A model generated the notes under the pieces. It worked only from the letters and a program-made list of their open reading frames with translations, made no database searches and was not told the origin of the DNA. Below, piece after piece: positions 29,169 through 38,533 of a stretch of 64,000 nucleotides of DNA. Every line of letters begins with the position of its first letter. Position 1 is the stretch's first letter. Made by a program: the position numbers and the translations under genes. Where the stretch lies: contig PBJL01000015.1 in the NCBI GenBank assembly GCA_002721105.1, positions 4,649-68,648 on the forward strand, given 5' to 3'. The stretch is from Acidiferrobacteraceae bacterium. GTDB taxonomy: Bacteria; Pseudomonadota; Gammaproteobacteria; Arenicellales; UBA868.

Positions 29169-30275
29169 TTAGCCACTAATTTTCACCTTTTCATCAGGAA
29201 CTTTTTTGTTTTGTTGTCTATTACTATACTCATCAACCCGCCCTGCTAATTGGCCGCAAGCGGCATCGATATCACTACCACGTGTTTTGCGTGTGATAGT
29301 GATAATTCCCGCATCGTTAAGGATCATCCTAAATTTATTGATTACGTCGATATTTGGTACCATAAATCCTGTCCCTTCAACTTGGTTATAAGGAATTAAG
29401 TTAACCTTTGACGGCAAGTCGCCCAGTAAAGACGTAAGTTTTAACGCATCACTTTCCGAATCATTGACGTCTTTCAAAAGAATATATTCAAAGGTAACTG
29501 TACTATTTAGATTATTTTTAGAATAACGGCGGCACGCATTTAACAATACCGATATAGGATATTTTTTGTTCAAGGGAACAAGTCTACTCCTTAAATTATC
29601 ATCAGCGGCATGCAACGAAACTGCAAGACTCACGGGGCAATCGCTGCCAAGTAAGTCGATTCCAGGCACGACACCAGCCGTACTTAAAGTCACACGTCTT
29701 CGTGATAATCCATATGCAAAATCGTCTAACATGATTTTCATTGCTGAAACAACATTAGAGTAGTTCAACAAGGGTTCACCCATTCCCATCATCACAATAT
29801 TAGATAATTTAAATTGCTCTTGACGATAATTACTTACAATTTCTTCCGCTAGCCATAGTTGCCCAATAATCTCGGACGTAGACAGGTTCCTAGAAAATCC
29901 TTGACGTCCGGTAGCGCAAAACGCACATTTCAATGCGCACCCAGCCTGCGAGGAAATACACAAAGTGTTTCTTTTAACTTCTGGAATTAAAACAGTTTCA
30001 ACGATATTTCCATCCCACAAAGTCGTCAACCATTTTATTGTTCCATCTTGAGATCTTCTTTCTTCGACAACTTTTGGTAGCTCAAAGGATCCTAAAGAGC
30101 TTAGGCGATGCCTAAGCTCGACGCTCAGATCTGTCATATCGGCTAGATTTATAACTTTACGTCTATGCACCCATTGGAATACTTGACGAGCACGATATGA
30201 CGGTTCGTCTATCGAGGAAAAGAATGCTTCCAACGAAACCCGATCATAATCAAAGAAATTAACTTTATTCTCCAC
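29169..30275 (-). CDS. rlmN: Dual-specificity rRNA/tRNA adenine-C2 methyltransferase RlmN
   Basis: RlmN is a radical SAM enzyme that methylates A2503 of 23S rRNA and A37 of some tRNAs. The 368-residue protein has the CxxxCxxC cluster motif in CALKCAFCATGRQGF, NIVMMGMGEPLLNY, SLHAADDNLRSRLVP, and the methyl-accepting cysteine region near the C-terminus (SDIDAACGQLAGR). It follows ndk by 6 bases, so the two are cotranscribed. The pilF gene found next in many relatives is absent before rodZ. Confidence 0.96.
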   Translation of the reverse strand: MENKVNFFDYDRVSLEAFFSSIDEPSYRARQVFQWVHRRKVINLADMTDLSVELRHRLSSLGSFELPKVVEERRSQDGTIKWLTTLWDGNIVETVLIPEVKRNTLCISSQAGCALKCAFCATGRQGFSRNLSTSEIIGQLWLAEEIVSNYRQEQFKLSNIVMMGMGEPLLNYSNVVSAMKIMLDDFAYGLSRRRVTLSTAGVVPGIDLLGSDCPVSLAVSLHAADDNLRSRLVPLNKKYPISVLLNACRRYSKNNLNSTVTFEYILLKDVNDSESDALKLTSLLGDLPSKVNLIPYNQVEGTGFMVPNIDVINKFRMILNDAGIITITRKTRGSDIDAACGQLAGRVDEYSNRQQNKKVPDEKVKISG

Positions 30276-30281
30276 TTTGAA

Positions 30282-30716
30282 TCATTTTTTATTCCTAGAA
30301 TATATTTCGCTGCCGGAGAAAAAAAATGAAATCTCTTGGGCGGCAGTCTCAGGACTATCAGAACCATGCACAGCATTAGCCTGTATAGATTCAGCAAAAT
30401 CAGCTCGGATAGTTCCTGGCGAAGCATCGTCTGGATTAGTTGCACCCATTATTTCTCTATTCTTATTTATTGCATTAACTCCTTCAAGAACTTGAACAAG
30501 TAGTGGGCCGGAGGCCATATAATCTACTAGCTCACTATAAAATGGTTTGGTCTTGTGCACTTCGTAAAACTTTTTTGCATCTCTAGTCGACAACCAAATC
30601 ATCTTCGCCGCAACTACATTTAATCCTGAATTCTCAAAACGAGCTAAGATCGTACCAATTACGTTTTTTTCTACTGCGTCAGGCTTAACAATTGAAAGCG
30701 TTTTTTCTGCATTCAT
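30282..30716 (-). CDS. ndk: Nucleoside diphosphate kinase
   Basis: Ndk transfers phosphate from NTPs to NDPs through a phosphohistidine. The 144-residue protein has [11 protein letters not shown] at the start, the catalytic-histidine segment [12 protein letters not shown] and the last-helix motif [12 protein letters not shown]. Length and motifs are standard. First gene of ndk-rlmN; mtaB, on the same strand, ends about 100 bases upstream. Confidence 0.97.
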   Translation of the reverse strand: MNAEKTLSIVKPDAVEKNVIGTILARFENSGLNVVAAKMIWLSTRDAKKFYEVHKTKPFYSELVDYMASGPLLVQVLEGVNAINKNREIMGATNPDDASPGTIRADFAESIQANAVHGSDSPETAAQEISFFFSGSEIYSRNKK

Positions 30717-30815
30717 AGATTTGGGCTCCTAAGAAATAGTCTACTCCATAGTATTAGGCCATCATTAGAAAGCCTATAAACAGTATTAAACTCAAATTTT
30801 TTTCTCATCTTGATA

Positions 30816-32144
30816 TTATGCATGAGCTTTCCTTCGTGCAATTAAAACATTGCCTGCTTGACTTTCAATGTCGACATCAATTAATTGGCCAACTTTCGGC
30901 GCCTCACCTAATAGATATACAGGTAGGTAATTATCTAATCTGCCGTCCTGTTTCTGTTCACCGTCAAATTTCCTTTTCTCTGTTAGAACTCTTCCGGTTC
31001 TGCCAACATGTTGATTTATAACTTTTTTCAGCGTTTTATATCCAGCAACTTTCAACCGTTCGCTCCTCTCTTTACGTATAGTTTTAGGAACTTGGTTTGG
31101 TATCCTTGCTGCGGGGGTTCCTTTGCGTTCGGAATAGGGAAATATATGTGGGTAGGAAATCATAAGATCGTCGACCGCGGTTAATGTATCTTGAAAATGC
31201 TCCTCCGTTTCCGTTGGGAATCCAACCATGAGATCAGCGCTTAATACTAGTCCGGTAATTTTGTTGTGCGCCATTAGAACTCGACTATACAATTCCTCCG
31301 CTTCATATCTTCGTTTCATTCTTTTCAGGATTAATGAATTAGCGCTCTGTATAGATACATGCAAATGTGGGCAGATTTTATTGTTAGATGCGATTAAATC
31401 TACCAAATCATTGTCAAGATGCGCTGGATCAATAGAGCTTAGTCTAACCCGATAATCCATATCATAACCAGAAAGCTCTTCTAGAAGATGTAAAAACCGA
31501 TAACTATGGAGCGTTGTATCTTTATTAAAGTCTTGCCCCCAAGATCCCAGATCTATCCCACAAATTACAATTTCTTTATAGCCCTCTTTCAATAAAATCT
31601 CGACTTGTTGTTTGATTCTCTCTGATGCGAATGATTGACTTGGTCCTCTTGCTTTATGAATAACACAATAAGTACAACTTTGATCGCATCCCTGTTGGAT
31701 TTGAATAAATGCGCGTGTCCTACTTGGAAAACTAGTTAAAAATTTTTCACTACGCGATCTATTGATTGGTTGAATTGTTTTTGAATAATGCTTTATATGC
31801 TTTAGTACTGACAATTTATCACTGTTATTTATAACCAGATCAACTCCGGGTATCTGGTAACACTCATCGGGCTCCATTTCAGCATAACACCCAGTTACCA
31901 CTACTATAGCTTTTGGGTTTCGCTTAATTGCCCGCCGAATTTCTTGGCGAGTTTTGCGTCCCGCCTCCGCTGTCACTGTACATGAATTTATTATATAAAG
32001 ATCAGCAACATCTTTAGATGGCACCACCGCCCATTTTTCGTCTTGGAGGTTTTTCGCTATCACAGCAGACTCATAGGCATTTATTTTACAGCCTAGCGTC
32101 GTGATTGCTGCTCGCCGCATTTTCTGATTGGTTAAAGTAGTCAT
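30816..32144 (-). CDS. mtaB: tRNA t6A37 methylthiotransferase MtaB
   Basis: MtaB adds a methylthio group to t6A at position 37 of tRNAs. The 442-residue protein has the N-terminal UPF0004 domain with Cys ligands (TLGCKINAYES, NSCTVTAEAGRKTRQEI, VTGCYAEMEP), the radical SAM core with CDQSCTYC, and a C-terminal TRAM domain. TLGCKxNxxES marks MtaB rather than MiaB or RimO. The surrounding genes give no functional context beyond tRNA and rRNA modification (rlmN, trmJ). Confidence 0.93.
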   Translation of the reverse strand: MTTLTNQKMRRAAITTLGCKINAYESAVIAKNLQDEKWAVVPSKDVADLYIINSCTVTAEAGRKTRQEIRRAIKRNPKAIVVVTGCYAEMEPDECYQIPGVDLVINNSDKLSVLKHIKHYSKTIQPINRSRSEKFLTSFPSRTRAFIQIQQGCDQSCTYCVIHKARGPSQSFASERIKQQVEILLKEGYKEIVICGIDLGSWGQDFNKDTTLHSYRFLHLLEELSGYDMDYRVRLSSIDPAHLDNDLVDLIASNNKICPHLHVSIQSANSLILKRMKRRYEAEELYSRVLMAHNKITGLVLSADLMVGFPTETEEHFQDTLTAVDDLMISYPHIFPYSERKGTPAARIPNQVPKTIRKERSERLKVAGYKTLKKVINQHVGRTGRVLTEKRKFDGEQKQDGRLDNYLPVYLLGEAPKVGQLIDVDIESQAGNVLIARRKAHA

Positions 32145-32215
32145 AACGAGTCAATATGCAATAACAAAGAAAATCAGCTTATCTATCGGCGCGTTTTGGC
32201 CGTGGTGCATTCACT

Positions 32216-32542
32216 TCAGGTAACGGTAAAACTCTCTCCGCAGCCACATTTCTCTACAACATTTGGATTATCAAAAAGGAAACTCGCATTCAAACCATCT
32301 TCCCGGAAATCTATTTCTGTCCCATCCAAATACATAATGCTTTCTGAGTTGACAATTATTTTAATGCCATGACTTGTATATACGCTGTCATCATTCTCAA
32401 TTCCATCAGCAAACTCCACAACGTACGCAAACCCCGAACATCCTGTCGTTGTGATACCAAATCGTAAGCCTTCGCCTCGGCCACGCGAAGCAAGTTGCTC
32501 ACGAACTCTTTCTGCAGCAGTTTCAGTCAGCCGAATAGACAT
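32216..32542 (-). CDS. iscA: Iron-sulfur cluster assembly protein IscA/ErpA type
   Basis: An A-type carrier of about 108 residues starting at 32542 (MSIRLTETAAERVRE). The three conserved cysteines are in TTGCSGFAYVVEF and the C-terminal EKCGCGESF. Such proteins deliver Fe-S clusters to apoproteins, for example radical SAM enzymes such as MtaB and RlmN nearby. It follows trmJ with 95 bases between; in most gammaproteobacteria iscR, iscS and iscU occupy that interval but are absent here. IscA versus ErpA cannot be settled from sequence alone; position favours IscA. Confidence 0.88.
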   Translation of the reverse strand: MSIRLTETAAERVREQLASRGRGEGLRFGITTTGCSGFAYVVEFADGIENDDSVYTSHGIKIIVNSESIMYLDGTEIDFREDGLNASFLFDNPNVVEKCGCGESFTVT

Positions 32543-32637
32543 TAGTCTCAACCTATTAATCAGGATAGTGAAGGGTTATTAATTTAAACGTATTGTACCA
32601 TGATGAAAGTCATTCGACCCCCATAAAATTGCTACTA

Positions 32638-33387
32638 TCAATGTTCTTTTTGATTAACACTAGACTGTTGGTTATTTTCAATAGATGCCAGAATTCCGCG
32701 CAATATATTAACTTCTTGTTGTTGCAACGGTGTCCGACTAAAAATTCTCTTAATCTTACGGAACAACTTGGATGACGGACTTTGAATAAACCCAATTTTT
32801 TTTAATACTAATTCAAGGTGGGAGAAAAATTTTTGAACTTGTTCTCCGGTTGCCAAAGGTGGGAAATTAGTAATGGTCTCGTTAGAATGGACAGCGCTTT
32901 CAATATAAGCTCGGCGTGCTTCATAGCACAAAATTAACACTGCGGCAGCTAAGTTTAGCGAAGGATATTTCTCTTCGACAGGAATTCTTACGTGACGTTG
33001 TGCTCTATCAAGTTCTTCATTTGTTAGGCCGGATGATTCTTTTCCAAACACCAAAGAAACCTTATGACTTTTACATGTTTTTGCAGCCTCCTGCATCGCA
33101 TTATGAGGAGTTAAGGTTGGCCAAGATACAGTTCGAAGCCTCGCCGTTGCGCCTACAACTAAGCCGGAATCTGATATGGCCTCATCAAGAGATCCAAAGA
33201 CCTTAGCTGATTCTAGAATGGTTACAGCCCCTACTGCACGAGCTGTGGCTTCGGGCGCAGGAAATTTAGCAGGCTCTACAAGACGAAGATCAGAAAAGCC
33301 CATATTAGCCATTGCTCTCGCAACGGCTCCGATGTTGCCTCCATGGCTTGTGCGTACTAGCACAATAGAAATATTATCTAAGCTCAT
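32638..33387 (-). CDS. trmJ: tRNA (cytidine/uridine-2'-O)-methyltransferase TrmJ
   Basis: TrmJ is a SPOUT-fold SAM methyltransferase that modifies position 32 of tRNAs. About 249 residues from the ATG at 33387, which follows GGGAG. Motifs include VLVRTSHGGNIGAVARAMANMGF, LVFGKESSGLTNEELDRAQRHVRIPV and SLNLAAAVLILCYE, which forms the knot. It is divergent from suhB, the same pairing as in E. coli. Confidence 0.94.
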   Translation of the reverse strand: MSLDNISIVLVRTSHGGNIGAVARAMANMGFSDLRLVEPAKFPAPEATARAVGAVTILESAKVFGSLDEAISDSGLVVGATARLRTVSWPTLTPHNAMQEAAKTCKSHKVSLVFGKESSGLTNEELDRAQRHVRIPVEEKYPSLNLAAAVLILCYEARRAYIESAVHSNETITNFPPLATGEQVQKFFSHLELVLKKIGFIQSPSSKLFRKIKRIFSRTPLQQQEVNILRGILASIENNQQSSVNQKEH

Positions 33388-33515
33388 GTAATCTCCCAAA
33401 TCTGTTCCTAGTAAAGTACACTTAGTTTAATCTTTATAGATATCATTAATTAATAATTATTCAGGCCGCCTGTTAACCTTTGATTAATTTCTAAAAATAA
33501 CCGTCTAGACGCCCT

Positions 33516-34298
33516 ATGAACCACATGCTTAACATCGCTGTTTCTGCCGCCCGACTAGCAGCGCGGGTAATTCTAATGCATCTGGAAAAGATTGATCAGC
33601 TAGACATTAAAGTGAAAGGGAAACATAAATTCGTAACACAAGCTGATAAAGACGCTGAATTCGCAATTTTGGAAACTATTAAAAAGACATATCCCAGTCA
33701 TGGCACCCTTTCAGAAGAAAGTGGTTCCCAGGACGGTGACGACTTTACTTGGATCATCGATCCTATAGATGGAACAACGAACTTTCTTCATGGGCATCCC
33801 CATTTTGGGATTTCAATTGCAGTAATGAAAAATAAACAAATCGAACATGGAGTAGTGTTTGATCCTATCCGAGATGAGCTATTTACTGCGTCTCGCGGCG
33901 AAGGAGCACAATTAAACAACAGGCGGATCAGAGTTAGTCGTATTCAAAATCTGGATAGAGCACTACTAGCAACCGGCTTCTCTTTTCCAAAGAGTGAATA
34001 TATTGACCCCTGGTTAAAAACATTTCACGCGTTATTGCCAAAAACGTCGGGAATTCATAGATCTGGCGCTACTAGTCTTGATTTAGCCCATGTTGCGAGC
34101 GGCCGCTTTGATGGGTTCTGGGAAATGTCTCTTAAACCATGGAATATAACAGCAGGCGTTATTTTAGTTAGAGAAGCTGGTGGTTTGGTGTCAGATTTTG
34201 AAGGGGGTCAAGATTTCCTGCGTTCAGGTAACATCGTCGCGGCAAATTCTGTTCTTTTTAATGATCTTCTACGGATCGTCCATGATAGATTCCATTAA
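33516..34298 (+). CDS. suhB: Inositol monophosphatase family protein SuhB, with an altered metal-site residue
   Basis: SuhB is a Mg-dependent inositol-1-phosphatase that also acts with NusA/NusG in rRNA transcription. The 260-residue protein has EESG near residue 67, the metal motif DPIDGTTNFLHGHPHF and the C-terminal FWEMSLKPWNITAG. In that last motif the family has PWD, whose Asp binds the second metal; here codon 210 is AAT (Asn). Catalysis may be weakened, while the transcription role would not need it. Divergent from trmJ. Confidence 0.92.
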   Translation: MNHMLNIAVSAARLAARVILMHLEKIDQLDIKVKGKHKFVTQADKDAEFAILETIKKTYPSHGTLSEESGSQDGDDFTWIIDPIDGTTNFLHGHPHFGISIAVMKNKQIEHGVVFDPIRDELFTASRGEGAQLNNRRIRVSRIQNLDRALLATGFSFPKSEYIDPWLKTFHALLPKTSGIHRSGATSLDLAHVASGRFDGFWEMSLKPWNITAGVILVREAGGLVSDFEGGQDFLRSGNIVAANSVLFNDLLRIVHDRFH

Positions 34299-34482
34299 TT
34301 GAACTAAATCAAGTCGTATTTGACTGATCAACACTGCACTTTCTTTTTATACAAAAACATAAGTCTAAACCAAATGTTTACGTCCTGCATCCGTTTAAAA
34401 TAGAATATGGTTGCTAAGCTAGATATTACTAACAACACCTAACTAGAGAATTAAATTACATACAGGTAGGGAGCCTATAAAA

Positions 34483-34806
34483 ATGACTTATGTAGTCACA
34501 GAATCTTGCATAAAATGTAAACTTACAGACTGTGTGGAAGTGTGTCCCGTAGACTGCTTCCATGAGGGCCCTAACTTTCTAGTGATTGATCCTGAGGAAT
34601 GCATTGATTGCAGCCTCTGCGAACCCGAGTGCCCTGTAGAAGCAATTGTCGCCGAGGATGATCTGCCTGAAAATCAGCACGAATTTCTTGAGTTAAATAG
34701 AGAGCTTTCTCTGACTTGGCCGGTAATTACAGAAATGAAGGAATCACCGGCGGACTCTGACGAATGGCGGGACGTAAAAGAAAAAAGACAATATCTTGAG
34801 CGCTAG
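34483..34806 (+). CDS. fdxA: Seven-iron ferredoxin FdxA
   Basis: A 107-residue soluble electron carrier with one [3Fe-4S] and one [4Fe-4S] cluster. Cysteines fall in [18 protein letters not shown] and [16 protein letters not shown], followed by the acidic C-terminal extension typical of Fdx[12 protein letters not shown] is the normal family start. It stands alone, convergent with yajQ. Physiological partner unknown. Confidence 0.95.
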   Translation: MTYVVTESCIKCKLTDCVEVCPVDCFHEGPNFLVIDPEECIDCSLCEPECPVEAIVAEDDLPENQHEFLELNRELSLTWPVITEMKESPADSDEWRDVKEKRQYLER

Positions 34807-34827
34807 CTTCAAAAAAAGCCGCTAACA

Positions 34828-35313
34828 TTAGTCACGAAAATTGACAAATTGGAGGGGCAGGGTAAGCTCCTCTTGCTCTATTATCTTAATAATCGATTGC
34901 AGATCATCTCTCTTTTTTCCCGTAATTCTCACTTGTTCGGACTGAATCGAAGATTGAACTTTCATCTTGCTTGCTTTAACAACCTGAACAAGTTTTTTTG
35001 CTAATACACCATCAATTCCGGCGCGTACTTTTAACTCCTGTTGAGCTTTCCCCCCGCTGCTTTCACGTACCGCAGAAGCGAGCAGACACCTGATATCTAT
35101 TCCTCTTTTCGTGAGTCGAATCTCTAAGATATCCTTGACTTGTCCAATACGATATTCATCATCACCATGAATGATTAAGCTTTCACCGTCTTGCGCTACC
35201 CTGGCATCACTACCCTTAAAATCGAAACGGTTACTTACTTCCCTGTTAGTTTGATCGATAGCGTTAGTGACTTCATGCCAATCGACCTGACTGACAATAT
35301 CAAAAGAAGGCAT
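34828..35313 (-). CDS. yajQ: YajQ family nucleotide-binding protein
   Basis: About 161 residues starting at MPSFDIVSQVDWHEVTNAID (35313, behind GGGAG). Family motifs are RFDFKGSDARV and the ending ITGKKRDDLQSIIKIIEQEELTLPLQFVNFRD. YajQ proteins bind nucleotides, and in Xanthomonas and Stenotrophomonas a member binds cyclic di-GMP and acts with a LysR regulator. The cellular role here is unproven. It is convergent with fdxA. Confidence 0.94.
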   Translation of the reverse strand: MPSFDIVSQVDWHEVTNAIDQTNREVSNRFDFKGSDARVAQDGESLIIHGDDEYRIGQVKDILEIRLTKRGIDIRCLLASAVRESSGGKAQQELKVRAGIDGVLAKKLVQVVKASKMKVQSSIQSEQVRITGKKRDDLQSIIKIIEQEELTLPLQFVNFRD

Positions 35314-35458
35314 ATTTTTTCTCCCTAACAATTACAACAATGATGGAATTAACTCTATCTTTTGTACGATTGTATCGTAAATTTAAATGAGCAAATATAA
35401 AAGGTTATTGATCGTTTTTAAATTATTACTCACTGCGACAAATTTTATAATAATAGCC

Positions 35459-35917
35459 CTAATAAATCTGCAATATTACTTGCAACAAAAGATTTGTGTA
35501 TAAGCCAGCAACTATATCATCTCCGACTATCCCATAACTACCTGAAAATTTCCGGTCGATCCAATTGATAGGAGGCGGTTTGACAATATCCATAAAACGA
35601 AAAATTACAAATGCCATTGCCAAATTTTGCCAAGTAATGGGTACAAACATCATTGCAACAATGAAACCCACTATCTCATCAATCACTATTGAAGGATGAT
35701 CAATCTTTGTCAAATCATGGCTGAATTCTTTGATTACAAAAATTGACATACACAAAATAAATATTACTATCAAGATCCATATGTGAACTGGCATCAATTG
35801 GGAAAATAAAACAAGAGGTATCCCAAAAAGTGTACCTACGGTGCCCGGAGCAATTGGAGACAATCCAGCACCAAACCCTGTAGCAAGCCACCAATGCCAT
35901 TGCTTTTTACCCTGCAT
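35459..35917 (-). CDS. pgpA: Phosphatidylglycerophosphatase A
   Basis: PgpA dephosphorylates phosphatidylglycerophosphate to phosphatidylglycerol at the inner membrane. The 152-residue protein has GFGAGLSPIAPGTVGTL, the Asp-rich motif DHPSIVIDEIVGF, FRFMDIVKPPPI and GIVGDDIVAGLYTN, with several hydrophobic helices. It follows thiL by about 50 bases and ends the nrdR-rib-nusB-thiL-pgpA cluster, the standard gammaproteobacterial order. Confidence 0.95.
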   Translation of the reverse strand: MQGKKQWHWWLATGFGAGLSPIAPGTVGTLFGIPLVLFSQLMPVHIWILIVIFILCMSIFVIKEFSHDLTKIDHPSIVIDEIVGFIVAMMFVPITWQNLAMAFVIFRFMDIVKPPPINWIDRKFSGSYGIVGDDIVAGLYTNLLLQVILQIY

Positions 35918-35967
35918 TATCTATCGAATCTCTAGGAATTAATTCCAATTACGTGTGACTAGCAGTA

Positions 35968-36933
35968 TTACCAATTATGAAGATAACCCATTTTCGATAT
36001 ATCAACACGACGATCATTTAAATCAAAAACTCTAATCCCCGGGTTAGAATCTATAATGCCAATTGCTGTCACATTTGTATCAACTTCTTCTATGAGCGTT
36101 TCAAAAAGATTACCTTTTTCGGGTGGCACAGTGAAGCATAACTCATAATCATCACCGCCAGACAACGCAAACTTAGTACAATCCCTCCTAGAATAACTCT
36201 GGAGAGCGGCAACATTAATAGGTATTTTATCCTCATAAAGCAGGCCTCCTAGGTCACCACTTTGACTCAGAATATGGTCAAGATCCGCCATGAGACCGTC
36301 AGAGATATCAATTATCGATGTGGCCACTGACCGCAGCTTATCTCCTAATAATATTCGCGGTTCAGGCCACATTAATTTCTTTAAAAAAATATTATTTCTA
36401 TCACGGAAAGAGATCTCTCCACGTCGTGCAAGATCTAATCCAAGTGCGGCATCACCCAATGTACCACTAACATATATTGTATCTCCTGCACACGCGCCAG
36501 ACCGAGAAGAAGCTTGACCCTTTGTTACCCACCCACCGACAGTGGCTGTCATGCTTAGTGGGCCACAGCTAGTATCACCACCTACTAGCGCAACTTTAAA
36601 TCGGTCAGCTAATCCAAGAAAACCTCGCGCGAATTCACCAACCCATTGCTCATGTAGATCTGGGGGTAAAACTAAATTTAGTGTCACCCAACTTGGATTC
36701 GCGCTCATAGCTGCCAAGTCACTCAAATTGACTGCAAGGGTTTTATGCCCTAACGATGAGGCGGCCTGTTCTCTCGAAAAATGGATTCCTTCTACCAAAG
36801 TATCCGTAGCAACAACCAGTTCTTTGCCTTTTTCTACCGATAAAACAGCGGCATCGTCGCCAATACCTATTCTGATATTGTCAGATTGGTTAGCTCGCAC
36901 GAAATATCGTTCAATTAACTCAAACTCATTCAT
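35968..36933 (-). CDS. thiL: Thiamine-monophosphate kinase
   Basis: ThiL phosphorylates thiamine monophosphate to the active cofactor thiamine diphosphate. The 321-residue protein starts MNEFELIERYF and has the PurM-like ATP site IGDDAAVLSV, TLVEGIHF, LGHKTLAVNLSDLAAMSANP, LVGGDTSCGPL and SDGLMADLDHI. Its length is normal. It lies between nusB and pgpA, as in E. coli. Confidence 0.95.
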   Translation of the reverse strand: MNEFELIERYFVRANQSDNIRIGIGDDAAVLSVEKGKELVVATDTLVEGIHFSREQAASSLGHKTLAVNLSDLAAMSANPSWVTLNLVLPPDLHEQWVGEFARGFLGLADRFKVALVGGDTSCGPLSMTATVGGWVTKGQASSRSGACAGDTIYVSGTLGDAALGLDLARRGEISFRDRNNIFLKKLMWPEPRILLGDKLRSVATSIIDISDGLMADLDHILSQSGDLGGLLYEDKIPINVAALQSYSRRDCTKFALSGGDDYELCFTVPPEKGNLFETLIEEVDTNVTAIGIIDSNPGIRVFDLNDRRVDISKMGYLHNW

Positions 36934-36992
36934 TTTTTCAACAACAATATAAGCTCAGGTTTATTTTTTGTGAGAAAAAGCGCAATATTTAA

Positions 36993-37421
36993 CTAAGTTA
37001 AGTTTTTCTCTGTACTTCTACACAATATATGGCATCGATCTAAGACGCCATTTATAAATCTATATCCTTCCTCTGCACCAAAAGCATGAGACAAACGTAA
37101 TGCCTCATCCAAAACCACACTAGTTGGTATGTTTGGGCAAAACTGTAATTCATAAACTGCTAATCGCAAAATAGTACGCTCAATATGATCAACAGTTGAG
37201 AGGCCTCTGTCCATACATTGCTCTAATAGGGTATCAAGTTGACAAACAGATTTTGGGACTCCATAAACTAACTCATTGAAATATTCGCGGTCTACGCCTT
37301 TTAAGCCCCAATCATCAATAAAACTATCCTCGGCTCCATCCACAAATTCGCCGGTTAACTCCCATCTATACAAAGCTTGGAGCGCTCCCCTCCGCGCCAT
37401 ATGTCTGCTACTGCTAGGCAC
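36993..37421 (-). CDS. nusB: Transcription antitermination factor NusB
   Basis: NusB pairs with NusE (S10) on boxA RNA to support rRNA transcription antitermination. The 142-residue helical protein has ARRGALQALYRWELTGE, TVDHIERTILRLAVYEL and SVVLDEALRLSHAFGAEEGYRFINGVLD. It begins 2 bases after the ribBA stop, so the two are translationally close. In most relatives ribH sits between them; it is missing here. Confidence 0.95.
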   Translation of the reverse strand: MPSSSRHMARRGALQALYRWELTGEFVDGAEDSFIDDWGLKGVDREYFNELVYGVPKSVCQLDTLLEQCMDRGLSTVDHIERTILRLAVYELQFCPNIPTSVVLDEALRLSHAFGAEEGYRFINGVLDRCHILCRSTEKNLT

Positions 37422-37423
37422 CT

Positions 37424-38533
37424 TTATTGCTCTTCTGGATAATCAATGTATTGAAGAACTTTGATGCCAAACCCAGATAACGCATGAGTTTTTTTAGGTG
37501 TACCCAAAACGCGAACTTTCTGGATCTTTAGATCGGACAGAATCTGGCTACCTGCACCGATCATGCGTAGCTCACCATTATGATCATCATTTGTAATTTC
37601 ATCATGAAGTCTACGTTTTAAAGTATTAACATCATCAGAATACTGTAACAAAACAACAACCCCAGCTCCTTCTTTTACAATACGAGCCAACGCTGAATCA
37701 ACACTCCACGACTCTGTTCCTCGCGCGACAGACAGCGCGTCATAAACACCTCTATGGCTATGTACACGCACTAGCGTTGATTTAGTTGATTTAATATTCC
37801 CATACACCAACGCCATATGAATTTTTTTTAGCTCTTTATCTTCATAAATAAAACCACGGAATTCACCTTGTCGAGTGTTTATTATGCTGTCATCAACTCG
37901 GACGACAGTAGGTTGGACACTTAATCGATATTTAATTAAATCAGCGATTGTACCAATACGAATATCATGTATTTTTCCAAAACGGATTAAATCTGGCAAA
38001 CGAGCCATAGAGCCATCATCATTCAATATCTCACATATCACGCTTGCAGGCTCAAGGCCGGAGATAGTTGCTAAATCGACCCCTGCCTCGGTGTGACCGG
38101 CACGAGTAAGCACTCCGCCTGGCTGAGCCATGACCGGGAAAACATGTCCGGGCGTTACAATCTCATTGTGGGTAGAATCTGCCGCGATAGCTCTCTCAAT
38201 AGTAATTGCACGATCCTGGGCCGAAATACCAGTACTAATATCCTCAGCAGCATCAATCGAGACAGTAAAATTAGTTGAATATTTAGCATTATTATGGCTT
38301 ACCATCAGTGGCAGTTGTAACTGAAGGCATCGCTCCTCGGTCAAAGTTAAACAAATCAATCCACGACCTTTTGATGCCATAAAATTTATAGCCTCCGGGG
38401 TCACACAACTAGCGGCAATCACAAGATCGCCTTCATTTTCGCGCTCTTCATCGTCAACCAAGATAACCATCTTTCCGGCTTTATAGTCGTCTAAGATTTG
38501 TTCGATAGAACTAACTTTTAAATCGTGTTTCAT
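37424..38533 (-). CDS. ribBA: 3,4-dihydroxy-2-butanone-4-phosphate synthase with degenerate GTP cyclohydrolase II domain
   Basis: The N-terminal RibB domain (residues about 1-205) makes the four-carbon precursor of riboflavin from ribulose 5-phosphate; [20 protein letters not shown] and [12 protein letters not shown] are intact. The C-terminal 160 residues align in position with GTP cyclohydrolase II, but the zinc-binding cysteines and the GxxRCDCG-type motif are not there. The second activity is therefore probably lost and a separate RibA is expected elsewhere. Its ATG overlaps the ribE stop. Hybrid RibBA proteins with a decayed second domain are known in several proteobacteria. Confidence 0.92.
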   Translation of the reverse strand: MKHDLKVSSIEQILDDYKAGKMVILVDDEERENEGDLVIAASCVTPEAINFMASKGRGLICLTLTEERCLQLQLPLMVSHNNAKYSTNFTVSIDAAEDISTGISAQDRAITIERAIAADSTHNEIVTPGHVFPVMAQPGGVLTRAGHTEAGVDLATISGLEPASVICEILNDDGSMARLPDLIRFGKIHDIRIGTIADLIKYRLSVQPTVVRVDDSIINTRQGEFRGFIYEDKELKKIHMALVYGNIKSTKSTLVRVHSHRGVYDALSVARGTESWSVDSALARIVKEGAGVVVLLQYSDDVNTLKRRLHDEITNDDHNGELRMIGAGSQILSDLKIQKVRVLGTPKKTHALSGFGIKVLQYIDYPEEQ

